Source: Candidatus Marinamargulisbacteria bacterium SCGC AG-343-D04
GTDB taxonomy: Bacteria; Margulisbacteria; Marinamargulisbacteria; GCA-2716485; GCA-002719695
Length of the DNA: 18,344 bases
Reading direction: 5' to 3'
Assembly (NCBI GenBank): GCA_003265885.1
Contig: QFBQ01000032.1
Coordinates: 1-18,344 of the forward strand
In this document: positions 1 through 7,761 of the stretch, one piece after another
Layout of the letters: the number at the start of each line of letters is the position of its first letter
How positions within the stretch are numbered: the stretch's first letter is position 1
Position numbers and translations under genes: made by a program
The notes under the pieces: generated by a model
The model's database searches: none
Seen by the model: only the letters and a program-made list of their open reading frames with translations
What the model was told of the DNA's origin: nothing

Positions 1-331
1 CAATGAATGACACCATATTGGGTAGGCAGTCTTTATCGAGTAAGTTATCCGCATCTAAGTACCCTATAATAGATCCTTTACAGTATGAAATTGCCTTGTT
101 TCGTGAAAAACATTCCCCCATATTGGTTTTGTTTTGAAATATATGTATTTCTGAATGATGATCTTGCAAGGATTTAATGAGTTTATAGGTTCCATCTGTA
201 GACCCATCATCAATCATAATGATTTCAAATGAAAAAGTGACATTTTGAGCATAGATAGAGTCTATTGATTCTTGAATCGTTGTTTCACAATTATAACATG
301 GCATAATAATAGACAGTTTTACAGAACTCAT
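1..331 (-). CDS. Family 2 glycosyltransferase, N-terminal part (cut by window edge)
   Basis: This gene starts at the ATG at 329-331 and runs off the left edge, so only about 110 N-terminal residues are visible. They form the GT-A nucleotide-sugar binding half of a GT2 enzyme: a start of the type KLSIIMPCYN, the IDDGSTDGT loop at about residues 40-48, and the metal-binding YLDAD segment at about 91-95 (DxD-like). Such enzymes transfer a sugar from a nucleotide donor in the cytoplasm during surface-polysaccharide or lipid-linked oligosaccharide assembly. The start overlaps the stop of the upstream DUF268 gene (ATGA, 328-331), so the two are very likely translationally coupled members of one minus-strand operon. 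Donor and acceptor cannot be read from the sequence. The family call is secure; the length is unknown. Confidence 0.9.
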   Translation of the reverse strand, partial: MSSVKLSIIMPCYNCETTIQESIDSIYAQNVTFSFEIIMIDDGSTDGTYKLIKSLQDHHSEIHIFQNKTNMGECFSRNKAISYCKGSIIGYLDADNLLDKDCLPNMVSFI

Positions 332-1110
332 ATTTTTTTATGTTTTTGAAACTCAAATAAACCACAAAAAAAATGTTGGGTAAATGTATCAGGAATAGCG
401 ACATCTGAAAAAATTTTACCAGAATCATCAGTGTATGAAAAAGAAAGACAAGAACAATCGGAAAATAGAGAAAGTATGGTCTTGGGAGAAAAAATACGAT
501 GAGCATTAAATTCAAGTCGCTCTTTTCCAATAGGAACAGAAAAGTAACAGAGTCCCCCTGGTTTCAATACGCGTTGAATATGATGAATGAAGTGTTCATG
601 CGCAAAAGGATCAATGCTGTCATTATAACGTCCTAACCCAAAATGTTCAGCTGCATGAAGTGATGAAAGGGATTCAATACAGTTGTCGTTAAACGACGAT
701 AGTGTTGTTGCATCAGATTGAGTAAAAGACAAACCCTCAATATGAGAAGATAAAGGACGAATATCTATAACTTCAACAGATCTAAAAACTAGTAAATGGC
801 TAATAAATCCATCAATACGAGATCCAATATCGATATGACGTGTTGGGTTAGCTTTATAAATTTTTCGAGCAGCCCAAATATCTTGGAAGTAATAGGGTGA
901 TTTAATATTTCCTGCGGATGAAGAACGTTCAGTTAAAATAGGATAAAGCTTAGTAATCTTTAAAGAAAAATTGGCGGGTTTTTTTTTGAAAAGATATGTA
1001 AGAGTTGTATATATAAAATATGGGATTTCGCATAGTGTATGCCATATGATAAAGATATTAACTCCCAGTAGACCATTTATATATCTATTAAGTTTTCGAA
1101 GAATTATCAT
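328..1110 (-). CDS. DUF268-family SAM-methyltransferase-like protein
   Basis: About 260 residues from the ATG at 1108-1110. The C-terminal two thirds resemble the DUF268 family, a methyltransferase-like fold found in bacterial glycan loci. A motif-I-like HIDIGSRIDG lies at about residues 92-101 of this start, an acidic VIDIRPL strand follows, then AAEHFGLGRY, a VLKPGG segment typical of class I methyltransferases, and the characteristic PIGKERLEFNAHRI at about 193-206. An in-frame GTG at 1194 would add 28 residues, but that stretch overlaps decayed coding sequence and has no ribosome-binding site, so I prefer the internal ATG. The stop overlaps the next glycosyltransferase start by four bases. 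The likely role is methylation or another modification of a sugar in the product of this operon; the true substrate is unknown. A run of nine A on the coding strand (979-987) lies inside the gene. Confidence 0.82.
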   Translation of the reverse strand: MIILRKLNRYINGLLGVNIFIIWHTLCEIPYFIYTTLTYLFKKKPANFSLKITKLYPILTERSSSAGNIKSPYYFQDIWAARKIYKANPTRHIDIGSRIDGFISHLLVFRSVEVIDIRPLSSHIEGLSFTQSDATTLSSFNDNCIESLSSLHAAEHFGLGRYNDSIDPFAHEHFIHHIQRVLKPGGLCYFSVPIGKERLEFNAHRIFSPKTILSLFSDCSCLSFSYTDDSGKIFSDVAIPDTFTQHFFCGLFEFQKHKKI

Positions 1111-1194
1111 GGATAATAATTGTAAAGATTTTTTAATAAAAATAACAGTTTTCTTTTGAAACGAAAGACAAAATATAAAAATGCTGTATACCAC

Positions 1195-1543
1195 CTGTAG
1201 CAGACACAGTCATCTTGCCATTTAAACATAGAGTGAGAATCTAAGTCGTAAGATTTAATATAAAAAGAGATAACCCCAATAAAGATTTTTTCCATGTTTT
1301 TATAAAATTTAAGAAAGATTTGAAGCAGGGGCAATGCAAATATCACACCATCCATGTTTATTAAAGATAAAACGTGGAACTGTTAGATCGAGGATCTTTA
1401 CTTCCTACGTCTATATAAAACTCACTTTGAGGATGAATTAAATGAAGGAACTGATCTATACAGTCTTATGAATAAGTACGAATAATATATTGATTTTTAA
1501 TACGGTATTTTATAAATGAAGAAGTTTTTTCAAGTATTAAAAA
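1195..1543 (-). pseudogene. Decayed FkbM-type methyltransferase remnant
   Basis: The 434 bases between the exporter stop and the DUF268 start look like a broken gene on the minus strand. Read from the exporter side, one frame gives RTYS, an in-frame TAA, then DCIDQFLHLIHPQ and FYIDVGSKDPRSNSSTFYL (FYIDVG at 1403-1420). After a single-base frame change the next frame gives NKHGWCDICIAP (starting near 1362), then more stops. The order DVGxxDP, then a short helix ending in a tyrosine-leucine pair, then K-x-GW, matches the N-terminal half of FkbM-family methyltransferases. At least one nonsense codon and one frameshift are needed to join these pieces, so no full product is expected. The remnant sits in operon order between the exporter and the DUF268 gene. 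Matching is by eye and needs a profile search. Confidence 0.5.
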
Positions 1544-1544
1544 A

Positions 1545-3317
1545 TCAATCTAAAATTTGTAAATCTCTAAAGCGATTAAATTTTCCTTTATTTTTGCTCA
1601 GTGAAGACCAGGTTCCCTCTTCAATAATGTGACCATGGTCCATGACGATGATACGGTCAGAAAACTTTACACTAGCTAGCCGATGGGAAATAACAACCAG
1701 AGTTAATGATCCTTTCAGTTTTTTTATACTTTGATGAATATGATGCTCTGACTCTGCATCCAAAGCAGATGTTGCTTCATCTAAAATTAAGATTGATGGT
1801 TTTTTTAATAACGCTCTAGCTAATGAAAGGCGTTGACGCTGGCCTCCAGACAATTTAATGCCACGATCTCCAATAATCGTGTCAAACTGATGATCTAGTT
1901 GAGAAATGAGCTCTAAGGCATGAGCTTGTTTGCAAGCAAACTCAACGTCTTCTTTCGAAACATTGTCTAAACCCCACGTTAAATTATTATAAATAGTATC
2001 GTGGAATAAAAATGTGTCTTGAGAAACGATACCCAGAAATTGTCTGTAAGAATCTGGAGCGAAATTCTTTAATGAGGTTGAGTCTATTAAAAGTTCTCCA
2101 GAGCTAGGAGGGAGTAACCCTGTAAGAATATCAATAATTGTTGTTTTTCCACAACCAGAAGGCCCAACAATCCCCAGAAATTCACGATTTTTGATGCTTA
2201 AAGAAAAATCATTTAAAGAAAAATGAGACTTTTTTTGGTAACAAAAGGAAACGTTTTTAAACTCTATTGCATGTGAAAAGCCGCTAAACAGTTGTGTTCC
2301 ATACTGCTCTTTGTTGGATTCAAAATAAAGTGTTTGATTGTGAATTTCTACTAGAGAAGGAAGCAATGACGCAATAGCTTGGTAACGCAATTGAAGCCCT
2401 TGAAATTTAGGATATAATCGGTAAAAAATAATACTAATGAGTAAGAAATATGAAAATGTCATATGAAAGATAACAAGAGATAAGTAGGCAATACTGGTTA
2501 GAGAGATAATTGAAAAAACAATAAAAAAAGAAGGAAGTAAACTTTTGTAACAAGATGAAAGATAGGTGTCATGAGCTTTTTGATAAACATTACGACGAAA
2601 GAACTGAGAAGCAAAAGAGTGACGACCAGAGCTTTTGATCCACTTTAAACCACTGATACATTCTTGTAAATACGTAGTATAAGCGTCTCTACTAAGTCGT
2701 TCCTTATTGGATAATTTGTACATGTATTTCTGATATATAGTTAAAGGATATGATACAAGAGCTAGAAGAATTAAAAAAACACATGTGATTTGCCACGAAA
2801 CAATAAATGAAAGGAGAAGATAAAATAAGAGTAATATAGCTTCAGATAGTAAATAAATACTCACATAAATTAAATGTGAATATTTATCCAGTTCTTGAGT
2901 AAATAGAGTTAATAAAGAACCTTGTTTTTTATGATGAATGATCTGCCACTTTGACTGAATAATCGAGTTTAACAGTGCGTTTGACTGTGTATTGAAAAAA
3001 AAGGCGGTAATTTTATGACAAAACCACTCTTGAGTAAATAAAAGAAAACTTCTTAAGCTGAAAAAAAAGATAATGATAGAAAATAAAATAGGCAATGAAG
3101 GGGTAATATGTAATGCACTTAAAAATGAATGAAAAAAGCGAGAAATAGGGCTGTTCGGATCAAAACTCCTTCCTTGAAAAAAGAATTCAAACACAGGAAT
3201 GACAGCCCCAATTCCAACACTTTCTAAAAGTCCAGAAATGACTAAAATGATGATTAGCAACGGAAGTCGTTTAGGAAAGTGAGAAAAGAAAAATTTTATA
3301 AACTGTTTTATGGTCAT
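1545..3317 (-). CDS. ABC exporter, fused membrane and ATPase domains (MsbA/PglK type)
   Basis: A full-length half-transporter of 590 residues. Residues about 15-320 are an ABC type-1 membrane domain with strongly hydrophobic segments near 18-40, 75-95, 155-190 and 260-300. Residues about 350-590 are the nucleotide-binding domain: Walker A GPSGCGKTT at 385-393, Q-loop glutamine at 433, signature LSGGQ at 489-493, Walker B ILILDE at 509-514, and the switch histidine at 545. All ATP-hydrolysis residues are present. As a homodimer in the inner membrane it should flip or export a lipid or lipid-linked oligosaccharide; glycosyltransferase neighbours on both sides favour a PglK/MsbA-like glycolipid flippase over a drug pump. 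It lies 18 bp after the upstream GT2 gene. There is no Shine-Dalgarno; a TATAAT (complement of 3328-3333) sits 10 bases before the ATG. Confidence 0.93.
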   Translation of the reverse strand: MTIKQFIKFFFSHFPKRLPLLIIILVISGLLESVGIGAVIPVFEFFFQGRSFDPNSPISRFFHSFLSALHITPSLPILFSIIIFFFSLRSFLLFTQEWFCHKITAFFFNTQSNALLNSIIQSKWQIIHHKKQGSLLTLFTQELDKYSHLIYVSIYLLSEAILLLFYLLLSFIVSWQITCVFLILLALVSYPLTIYQKYMYKLSNKERLSRDAYTTYLQECISGLKWIKSSGRHSFASQFFRRNVYQKAHDTYLSSCYKSLLPSFFIVFSIISLTSIAYLSLVIFHMTFSYFLLISIIFYRLYPKFQGLQLRYQAIASLLPSLVEIHNQTLYFESNKEQYGTQLFSGFSHAIEFKNVSFCYQKKSHFSLNDFSLSIKNREFLGIVGPSGCGKTTIIDILTGLLPPSSGELLIDSTSLKNFAPDSYRQFLGIVSQDTFLFHDTIYNNLTWGLDNVSKEDVEFACKQAHALELISQLDHQFDTIIGDRGIKLSGGQRQRLSLARALLKKPSILILDEATSALDAESEHHIHQSIKKLKGSLTLVVISHRLASVKFSDRIIVMDHGHIIEEGTWSSLSKNKGKFNRFRDLQILD

Positions 3318-3335
3318 ATTAAAAAATATTATAGC

Positions 3336-4136
3336 CTATAAAGAATCATTATGCTTAGCCTTTATCCAAAATCTTAATGTATGAATTCCCAAGCATTTTC
3401 TTAACCACTTCCCAATATATCGTCGAAATAAACGAGGAATTCGATATAATATCATAAGAAATCCATAATATTTATAGATAAGAGAGAGATGAGTTTTTAA
3501 TTGATTAATGAGGGATTGATTTGAAAATCCATCGTTTTTATAAAAAATATGATCTTTTGGAATATAACAAATTTCATTTTGAGATAATAAAAAAAGAATT
3601 CGGATTGTCCATTCTAAATCTCCTTGATAATAGTATCGAGTATCATAAAAAGGACAGACTTCTTTACGAATAAACATGCCTTGATGACAGGCGATCATGC
3701 CTTTTGAAATAGAATGTTTTGTGAGTTTTTCGGCTTTTATTTTTCTAATTTTTTTTCCTGATTCGGTAAGTAAAAACATATCTGTATACATAAATTTAAT
3801 GTGGGTTTTAGCATAAGAAAAAATATCATTTAAACTTGCCGTAGATGTATAAGTATCTCCTGCATTTAAGAAGGTTATCCATTCACCTTTTGCACAGCCT
3901 AGGCCTTTGTTCATAGCATCAAAAATGCCTTTATCAGGTTCGCTTATCCAAGAAGATATAATGTTGTCATGTTCTTTGATTCTATCTAAAGTTCCATCAG
4001 TGGACCCACCGTCTATGACCACCCATTCAAAATCTTTGAATGTTTGGGATGCTATCGACTGAAGAGTTTGCATAAATTGAGCCTTATGATTAAATACAAC
4101 CGTAATAATACTTAGCTTTGGGCGTGAACTAGACAT
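3336..4136 (-). CDS. Family 2 glycosyltransferase (WcaE/SpsA-like GT-A)
   Basis: A 266-residue cytoplasmic GT2 enzyme and the first gene of the minus-strand glycan operon. Residues about 7-100 carry the GT-A core: SIITVVFN at 9-16, VIDGGSTDGT at 40-49, EPDKGIFDAMNKG at 66-78, and NAGD at 91-94, which takes the place of the classical DxD metal site. HQGMFIR at 151-157 is another conserved stretch in the colanic-acid-type WcaE group. The last 60 residues are basic with amphipathic patches, so membrane association is likely. It probably adds one sugar to a lipid-linked or surface glycan exported by the adjacent ABC protein. The start ATG has no clear ribosome-binding site. The family is certain; donor and acceptor are unknown. 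Confidence 0.92.
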   Translation of the reverse strand: MSSSRPKLSIITVVFNHKAQFMQTLQSIASQTFKDFEWVVIDGGSTDGTLDRIKEHDNIISSWISEPDKGIFDAMNKGLGCAKGEWITFLNAGDTYTSTASLNDIFSYAKTHIKFMYTDMFLLTESGKKIRKIKAEKLTKHSISKGMIACHQGMFIRKEVCPFYDTRYYYQGDLEWTIRILFLLSQNEICYIPKDHIFYKNDGFSNQSLINQLKTHLSLIYKYYGFLMILYRIPRLFRRYIGKWLRKCLGIHTLRFWIKAKHNDSL

Positions 4137-4351
4137 AGTGCTGCTTAGAAGTATTGATTAAAGTTTCTAAACTTAAACAAAAAAGTGTAGAGTTGTCTTT
4201 CGTGTGATTTTGAAAGAAATTACGTATTTCTGATGTCATACGTTATTCGTTCTCCAGATCTTTAATTAAGGCAGGGTTTATACAAAAATTTTTAGAGTGT
4301 AAGATAGTCATATCTAGAGATGTATAATACCATTATAATGAATTCGCTGTC
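4137..4351. promoter_or_regulatory. Divergent intergenic region with promoter-like elements
   Basis: This 215-base gap separates the minus-strand glycan operon from the plus-strand GT-C gene and must hold both promoters. Two perfect TATAAT hexamers lie on the plus strand at 4323-4328 and 4334-4339, the second ending 12 bases before the GT-C ATG, but neither has a good -35 box at the usual distance. On the other side, AAGTTT and AAACTT arms (4161-4174, two-base centre) form a palindrome about 25 bases upstream of the minus-strand GT2 start, where an operator could sit. No gene or RNA structure was seen here. Confidence 0.35.
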
Positions 4352-5860
4352 ATGAAAAGACTTAAACAACTCATAACAATCATCACAAATAAATGTGTAA
4401 ATCATCCATTGTGGGTCTTAATAGCCTTTTATTCTTTACATCTTCTCTGGTTAGATAAAGTTCCTCATGTGGCCTTAGATGAGCCCTGGTTTATTAATAC
4501 AGCTGACAACGTTGCAAAGGGCTTAGGCTTTATCAATACCGCTAAAGGGTATGCCGGAGGAGAGACCTTCTTTTTGCTGCCGAGTATCTTGTGGATACCA
4601 CTTAAACTATGGGGGGTATCATTGTTTACTGCTCGAATGACTACGTTTTGTATAGGTATAGTTGCTTTAATTGGATTTATAAAGATTCTGAAAGAGCTGG
4701 GAGTAAGCAAGCGTATTCAGTTAGGCGTAGGCAGTTTTTTAGTTGTCGGTAATATGTTCTTTGTTATATTTCATTGGGTTAGACCTGAAGCCTTGGTTTT
4801 GACGCTAGTAATATGGGCTCTTTTATTCGTCATTAGAGCTTGTCAAACAGGGGCGTATCCCTGTTTAATTTGGAGCTGTTTTTTATTGTCTCTGTCCTGT
4901 CTTGCGCATCCATATGCAGTTAGCTTATGCGCAGTTTTTGCTCTATTTATAGCAACGTTGTGTATCAAACAAAAAACGATAAGCCCTTTGTTATTTAGTG
5001 TAGGAGGATTGTTGATTACGGTTAGTATTGTTGTGGGGTTTGTAAGCCTATTTTCATCATGGTCGATATATGTCCAAGACATCATTAACCAGGTATCAAG
5101 AAGAGTGCCGTTAGAAGCAAGTAAATGGGTGTTTTTTAAAGATAATATAGGTCAGTTTTTTCAGACCTATTCCTTAGGATTTAAACGAGGCATGATCTTG
5201 ATAGTTGAACTTTTCTTTTTATCACTAGGGATCGTTTATAACAAAAATAAAGCGATTCGTTATGTTTCCTTAGCAGGTTTTGGCGGCCTTCTTATCAGTT
5301 TTGTTGGGTATTTTTTTAGGCGAAGATATTTCGGTGTTTTTCTTATATTTTCATATGTCATAATGGCGCTTCTCCTAAAGGAAAGTAAAGAATGGAAAAA
5401 TCGTTATCTAAAGGGGGCCTTAGTGCTTGTGTTAAGCCTGTATTTTGTGAATAATCTCCTAGGAGATATGTATATACTTAAAAAAATGAGACATGCAACA
5501 CCCTTTCATCATATTGAAACTGAATTAAAGAAGATTATCCCAGATAACTCTACTGTTATTAGCCATTTACAGTTCTGGACAGCATTGAGCCATGTCAATT
5601 TTAAAGTAAATTCTCTTGTTGAAATCCAAAATGCTAAAGAAGGAGATTATGTGGTGATTAGTGATGTGTTTCAGCATGCGACATCCCCAACTACAGGAGA
5701 AAATAACGATGTGCATAATGTGAAGACCGGGGAAAGTGTTTTTTTTAATGAAGCAATAAACGAATTAACTCAGCATGCTTACATGGAGGCTCGTATAACA
5801 ACTAAAGGTTATGGCAATATTATGATTTGGAAATATGGTATTGATTCATGTAAATTTTAA
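4352..5860 (+). CDS. GT-C membrane glycosyltransferase (ArnT/PMT-like, GT39/GT83 type)
   Basis: 502 residues with about ten to eleven hydrophobic segments between residues 20 and 370, followed by a soluble C-terminal tail of about 130 residues. The first extracytoplasmic loop has the acidic pair in ALDEPWFINTADN (D43, E44), the position of the catalytic aspartate in ArnT/PMT-type enzymes that use polyprenyl-phosphate sugars. Conserved-looking features follow: GGETFFLLPSILWIPLKLWG around 69-88, FTARMTT at 92-98 and HWVRPEAL at 141-148. It should transfer a sugar from a lipid-phosphate donor on the outer face of the inner membrane. The next gene encodes a GtrB/DPM-like enzyme that makes such donors, which supports a pair. 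The acceptor (lipid A, polymer or protein) is unknown. There is no Shine-Dalgarno sequence. Confidence 0.85.
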   Translation: MKRLKQLITIITNKCVNHPLWVLIAFYSLHLLWLDKVPHVALDEPWFINTADNVAKGLGFINTAKGYAGGETFFLLPSILWIPLKLWGVSLFTARMTTFCIGIVALIGFIKILKELGVSKRIQLGVGSFLVVGNMFFVIFHWVRPEALVLTLVIWALLFVIRACQTGAYPCLIWSCFLLSLSCLAHPYAVSLCAVFALFIATLCIKQKTISPLLFSVGGLLITVSIVVGFVSLFSSWSIYVQDIINQVSRRVPLEASKWVFFKDNIGQFFQTYSLGFKRGMILIVELFFLSLGIVYNKNKAIRYVSLAGFGGLLISFVGYFFRRRYFGVFLIFSYVIMALLLKESKEWKNRYLKGALVLVLSLYFVNNLLGDMYILKKMRHATPFHHIETELKKIIPDNSTVISHLQFWTALSHVNFKVNSLVEIQNAKEGDYVVISDVFQHATSPTTGENNDVHNVKTGESVFFNEAINELTQHAYMEARITTKGYGNIMIWKYGIDSCKF

Positions 5861-6059
5861 TATAAACTTTTTCGGACTTTAGACGGAAGTTTTGGAACAG
5901 TGATACACGGAATATGAAAACACATAAAAGGTGTTTATATTAAATCGTTTTTAGGTATAGCTATATACTTGTCAGATAAAAGAGAGTTGGCTACTATGAA
6001 TAAACTGTTCAAAGAATGTTGTAAATATAAGTATGAATAGATTGAGATTTTAAAATACT
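5861..6059. other. Intergenic gap with weak hairpins
   Basis: This 199-base gap lies between two plus-strand glycosyltransferase genes. Two short inverted repeats were seen: AAACTT (5864-5869) with AAGTTT (5887-5892), just after the GT-C stop, and AAACAC (5918-5923) with GTGTTT (5931-5936). Either could weakly fold in RNA, but neither is GC-rich or followed directly by a T-run, so I do not call a terminator. No open frame or recognised RNA was found. Confidence 0.3.
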
Positions 6060-7004
6060 ATGAAAAAAACTCTTGAGATTATTATCCCCATATATAATGA
6101 AATAGAATGTTTGGATGAGTTGATGACTCAGTTACTAGCTCTAAGACCTAAGGTGTCGGAGAATATATCTTTTTTATTTGTGAATGATGGATCTGTAGAT
6201 GGCAGTGGGGATGTATTAAATCAGTATGTCGGACAACATTCATTGATGAAAGTTATTCATTTAAGTCGGAATTTTGGGCATCAATTTGCGTTGACGGCGG
6301 GATTTGATCATAGTGATGGAGATTATGTGGGTGTTATTGATGCTGATTTGCAAGACCCTCCAGAGATCATGTTAGAGATGCTTTCCCTGATGAAAAAAGA
6401 GAGCCTGGATATAGTATATGCACAACGAATAGAGAGAAAAGGGGAGTCTGTTTTTAAGAAATGTACAGCACATTTATTTTATTCAATGATTAGAAAGTTT
6501 ACAAAAATTGATATCCCAGAAAATACAGGAGACTGCAGACTAATTAATAAAAAAACATTGTTAGCATTTAAAACCTTGAGAGAACGACATAGATTTATAA
6601 GAGGTCTTATTCCTTGGATAGGATTTAAATCAAAGGCCTTTCAATTTTCTAGAGATGAGCGATATGCCGGTCAGACAAAGTATCCATTTTTTAAAATGTT
6701 AGAGTTGTCGATGGATGCGATGTTTTCTTTTTCAAGAGCTCCTCTTAAAATAGCCAATGTCATTGGTTTTCTGAGTGTTTTATGTGGCTTTGTCTTAGCG
6801 ATATATACATTGCTTGCACATTTTTTATGGAAGGTGACAGTTCCTGGGTATACGACCATTATACTTGTCATATTGATATTAAGTGGAATCCAGTTGTTGA
6901 TTTTGGGTATTTTAGGGGAATATATAGGTAGAATTTTTGAAGAAAGTAAACATCGCCCTCTTTACATTGTGGATGTTATTCATGATTCTACTCTTTCAGA
7001 GTAA
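6060..7004 (+). CDS. Polyprenyl-phosphate glycosyltransferase (GtrB/DPM1-like GT2)
   Basis: 314 residues in the GtrB/ArnC/DPM layout. A cytoplasmic GT-A domain (about 1-225) carries IIPIYNE at 8-14, FVNDGSVDGS at 40-49, the SRNFGHQFALTAGFD stretch at about 69-83 and the metal-binding DAD at 94-96 within VIDADLQDPPE. RFIRGLIPWIGF (about 178-189) and Y-AGQTKYPF (about 202-210) are typical of this family. Two membrane helices follow at about 231-252 and 264-287, then the family-typical GEYIGRIFEESKHRPLYIV. It should move a sugar from a nucleotide donor to undecaprenyl phosphate on the inner-membrane surface, supplying the GT-C enzyme upstream. No Shine-Dalgarno is evident. Its stop lies in an inverted repeat shared with the convergent queH. 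The sugar (glucose, GlcNAc or other) cannot be read. Confidence 0.93.
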   Translation: MKKTLEIIIPIYNEIECLDELMTQLLALRPKVSENISFLFVNDGSVDGSGDVLNQYVGQHSLMKVIHLSRNFGHQFALTAGFDHSDGDYVGVIDADLQDPPEIMLEMLSLMKKESLDIVYAQRIERKGESVFKKCTAHLFYSMIRKFTKIDIPENTGDCRLINKKTLLAFKTLRERHRFIRGLIPWIGFKSKAFQFSRDERYAGQTKYPFFKMLELSMDAMFSFSRAPLKIANVIGFLSVLCGFVLAIYTLLAHFLWKVTVPGYTTIILVILILSGIQLLILGILGEYIGRIFEESKHRPLYIVDVIHDSTLSE

Positions 7005-7017
7005 CTAGTGATAGTTA
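7002..7017. repeat. Inverted repeat joining two convergent stop codons
   Basis: TAACTA (7002-7007), a four-base loop, and TAGTTA (7012-7017) form a perfect six-base inverted repeat. Its outer ends are exactly the TAA stop of the GtrB-like gene and the TAA stop of queH on the other strand. It is too short and AT-rich for a strong intrinsic terminator. Part of the symmetry is expected because two facing TAA codons are themselves complementary. Confidence 0.45.
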
Positions 7018-7668
7018 TGAGTTAGCTTGGGTGTAGAACTCTTTCCCAAAATGAACTGGCTTTCGATCATTTTCTTTACGCCATAAGTTGGTGTCACGCA
7101 GTGAGTATACACATCCACAGTATTCTTGTTTATAGAAATTTTCTTCTTTAGAAATTTCATACATTCTGGCAGCACCACCTTTTTTTCGCCAATTATAGGT
7201 CCAATAATCCACTCCGTCATAACGGGATGCTGCACGAAGTCCGGAATCATTAATTTGATCCATGTTTTTCCAACGAGAAATGCCTAGACTAGAGGTGATA
7301 ACGGGGAAACCATGCTCTTTTGCGTAAAGTGCCGTGCGTTCAAAACGCATATCAAAACAAGCGGTGCAACGTTTTCCACGTTCAGGTTCAAACTCCATTC
7401 CTTTTGTTCTTTCGAACCAGTTATCTGTGTCATAATCTGCATCGATGAAGTCGATCTTATGTTTTTCTGCAAATCGAATGTTTTCTTGTTTTCGTAATTC
7501 ATATTCTTTTTGAGGGTGAATATTCGGATTATAAAAGAAAATAGAGTAGGGGATTTTAGACTCTAGCATAGCTTCCATGAGTTCTGCCGCACATGGCGCA
7601 CAACATGAGTGCATCAAGACAGGGGCTTTGTCATCTGGGGTGGATAGTGATTCTCTTTGTTTTGTCAT
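7015..7668 (-). CDS. queH: Epoxyqueuosine reductase QueH
   Basis: A 217-residue cytoplasmic enzyme of the QueH (formerly DUF208) family, which reduces epoxyqueuosine to queuosine at the wobble position of tRNAs, the last step of queuosine synthesis, in bacteria without QueG. The signature cysteines are all visible: MHSCCAPC with C22 and C23, CTAC with C101 and C104, and YCGC with C184 and C186. Other family stretches are FFYNPNIHPQKEYELRK at about 44-60 and SSLGISRWKNMDQI at about 126-139. Known QueH proteins use such cysteines for an iron-sulfur cluster and an adjacent metal. Length is normal. The gene is a single unit, convergent with the GtrB-like gene and divergent from the UmuD-like gene. 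No queuosine transport or synthesis genes are in the window. Confidence 0.95.
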   Translation of the reverse strand: MTKQRESLSTPDDKAPVLMHSCCAPCAAELMEAMLESKIPYSIFFYNPNIHPQKEYELRKQENIRFAEKHKIDFIDADYDTDNWFERTKGMEFEPERGKRCTACFDMRFERTALYAKEHGFPVITSSLGISRWKNMDQINDSGLRAASRYDGVDYWTYNWRKKGGAARMYEISKEENFYKQEYCGCVYSLRDTNLWRKENDRKPVHFGKEFYTQANS

Positions 7669-7692
7669 AAAAAAAGTCTAACACATAGTTTT

Positions 7693-7752
7693 CTTGCGTG
7701 AAACTGTATCGAAATAAAAAAATCTATAGGTTACCACGCAAGTAAGTGGTAA
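7693..7752. promoter_or_regulatory. Operator-like nested inverted repeats between queH and the UmuD-like gene
   Basis: The 93-base divergent gap holds two perfect inverted repeats that share bases. TTACCAC (7731-7737) and GTGGTAA (7746-7752) flank an eight-base centre. CTTGCGTG (7693-7700) and CACGCAAG (7735-7742) are spaced 42 bases from start to start, about four helical turns. The first palindrome lies directly before a TAAAAT box (7750-7755) and the ATG at 7762, so a bound protein would block the UmuD-like gene. The binding protein is unknown. Neither repeat matches the Escherichia coli or Bacillus LexA box. Confidence 0.45.
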
Positions 7753-7761
7753 AATAAAGAT

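Noticed and set aside
979..987. A9 tract in the DUF268 gene as a phase-variation site
   Set aside because: Runs of this length are frequent in this AT-rich window and the tract is mid-gene in an intact frame; nothing else suggests switching.
1107..1355. 82-residue minus-strand frame between exporter and DUF268 gene
   Set aside because: It mixes frames of the decayed FkbM-like gene and the DUF268 N-terminus and has no motif of its own; treated as part of the pseudogene.
5918..5936. Hairpin after the GT-C gene as an intrinsic terminator
   Set aside because: The stem is six bases and AT-rich with no following T-run, so a terminator is not supported.
7669..7761. Classical SOS box upstream of the UmuD-like gene
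   Set aside because: Neither CTGT-N8-ACAG nor GAAC-N4-GTTC is present; only the unrelated inverted repeats are seen.
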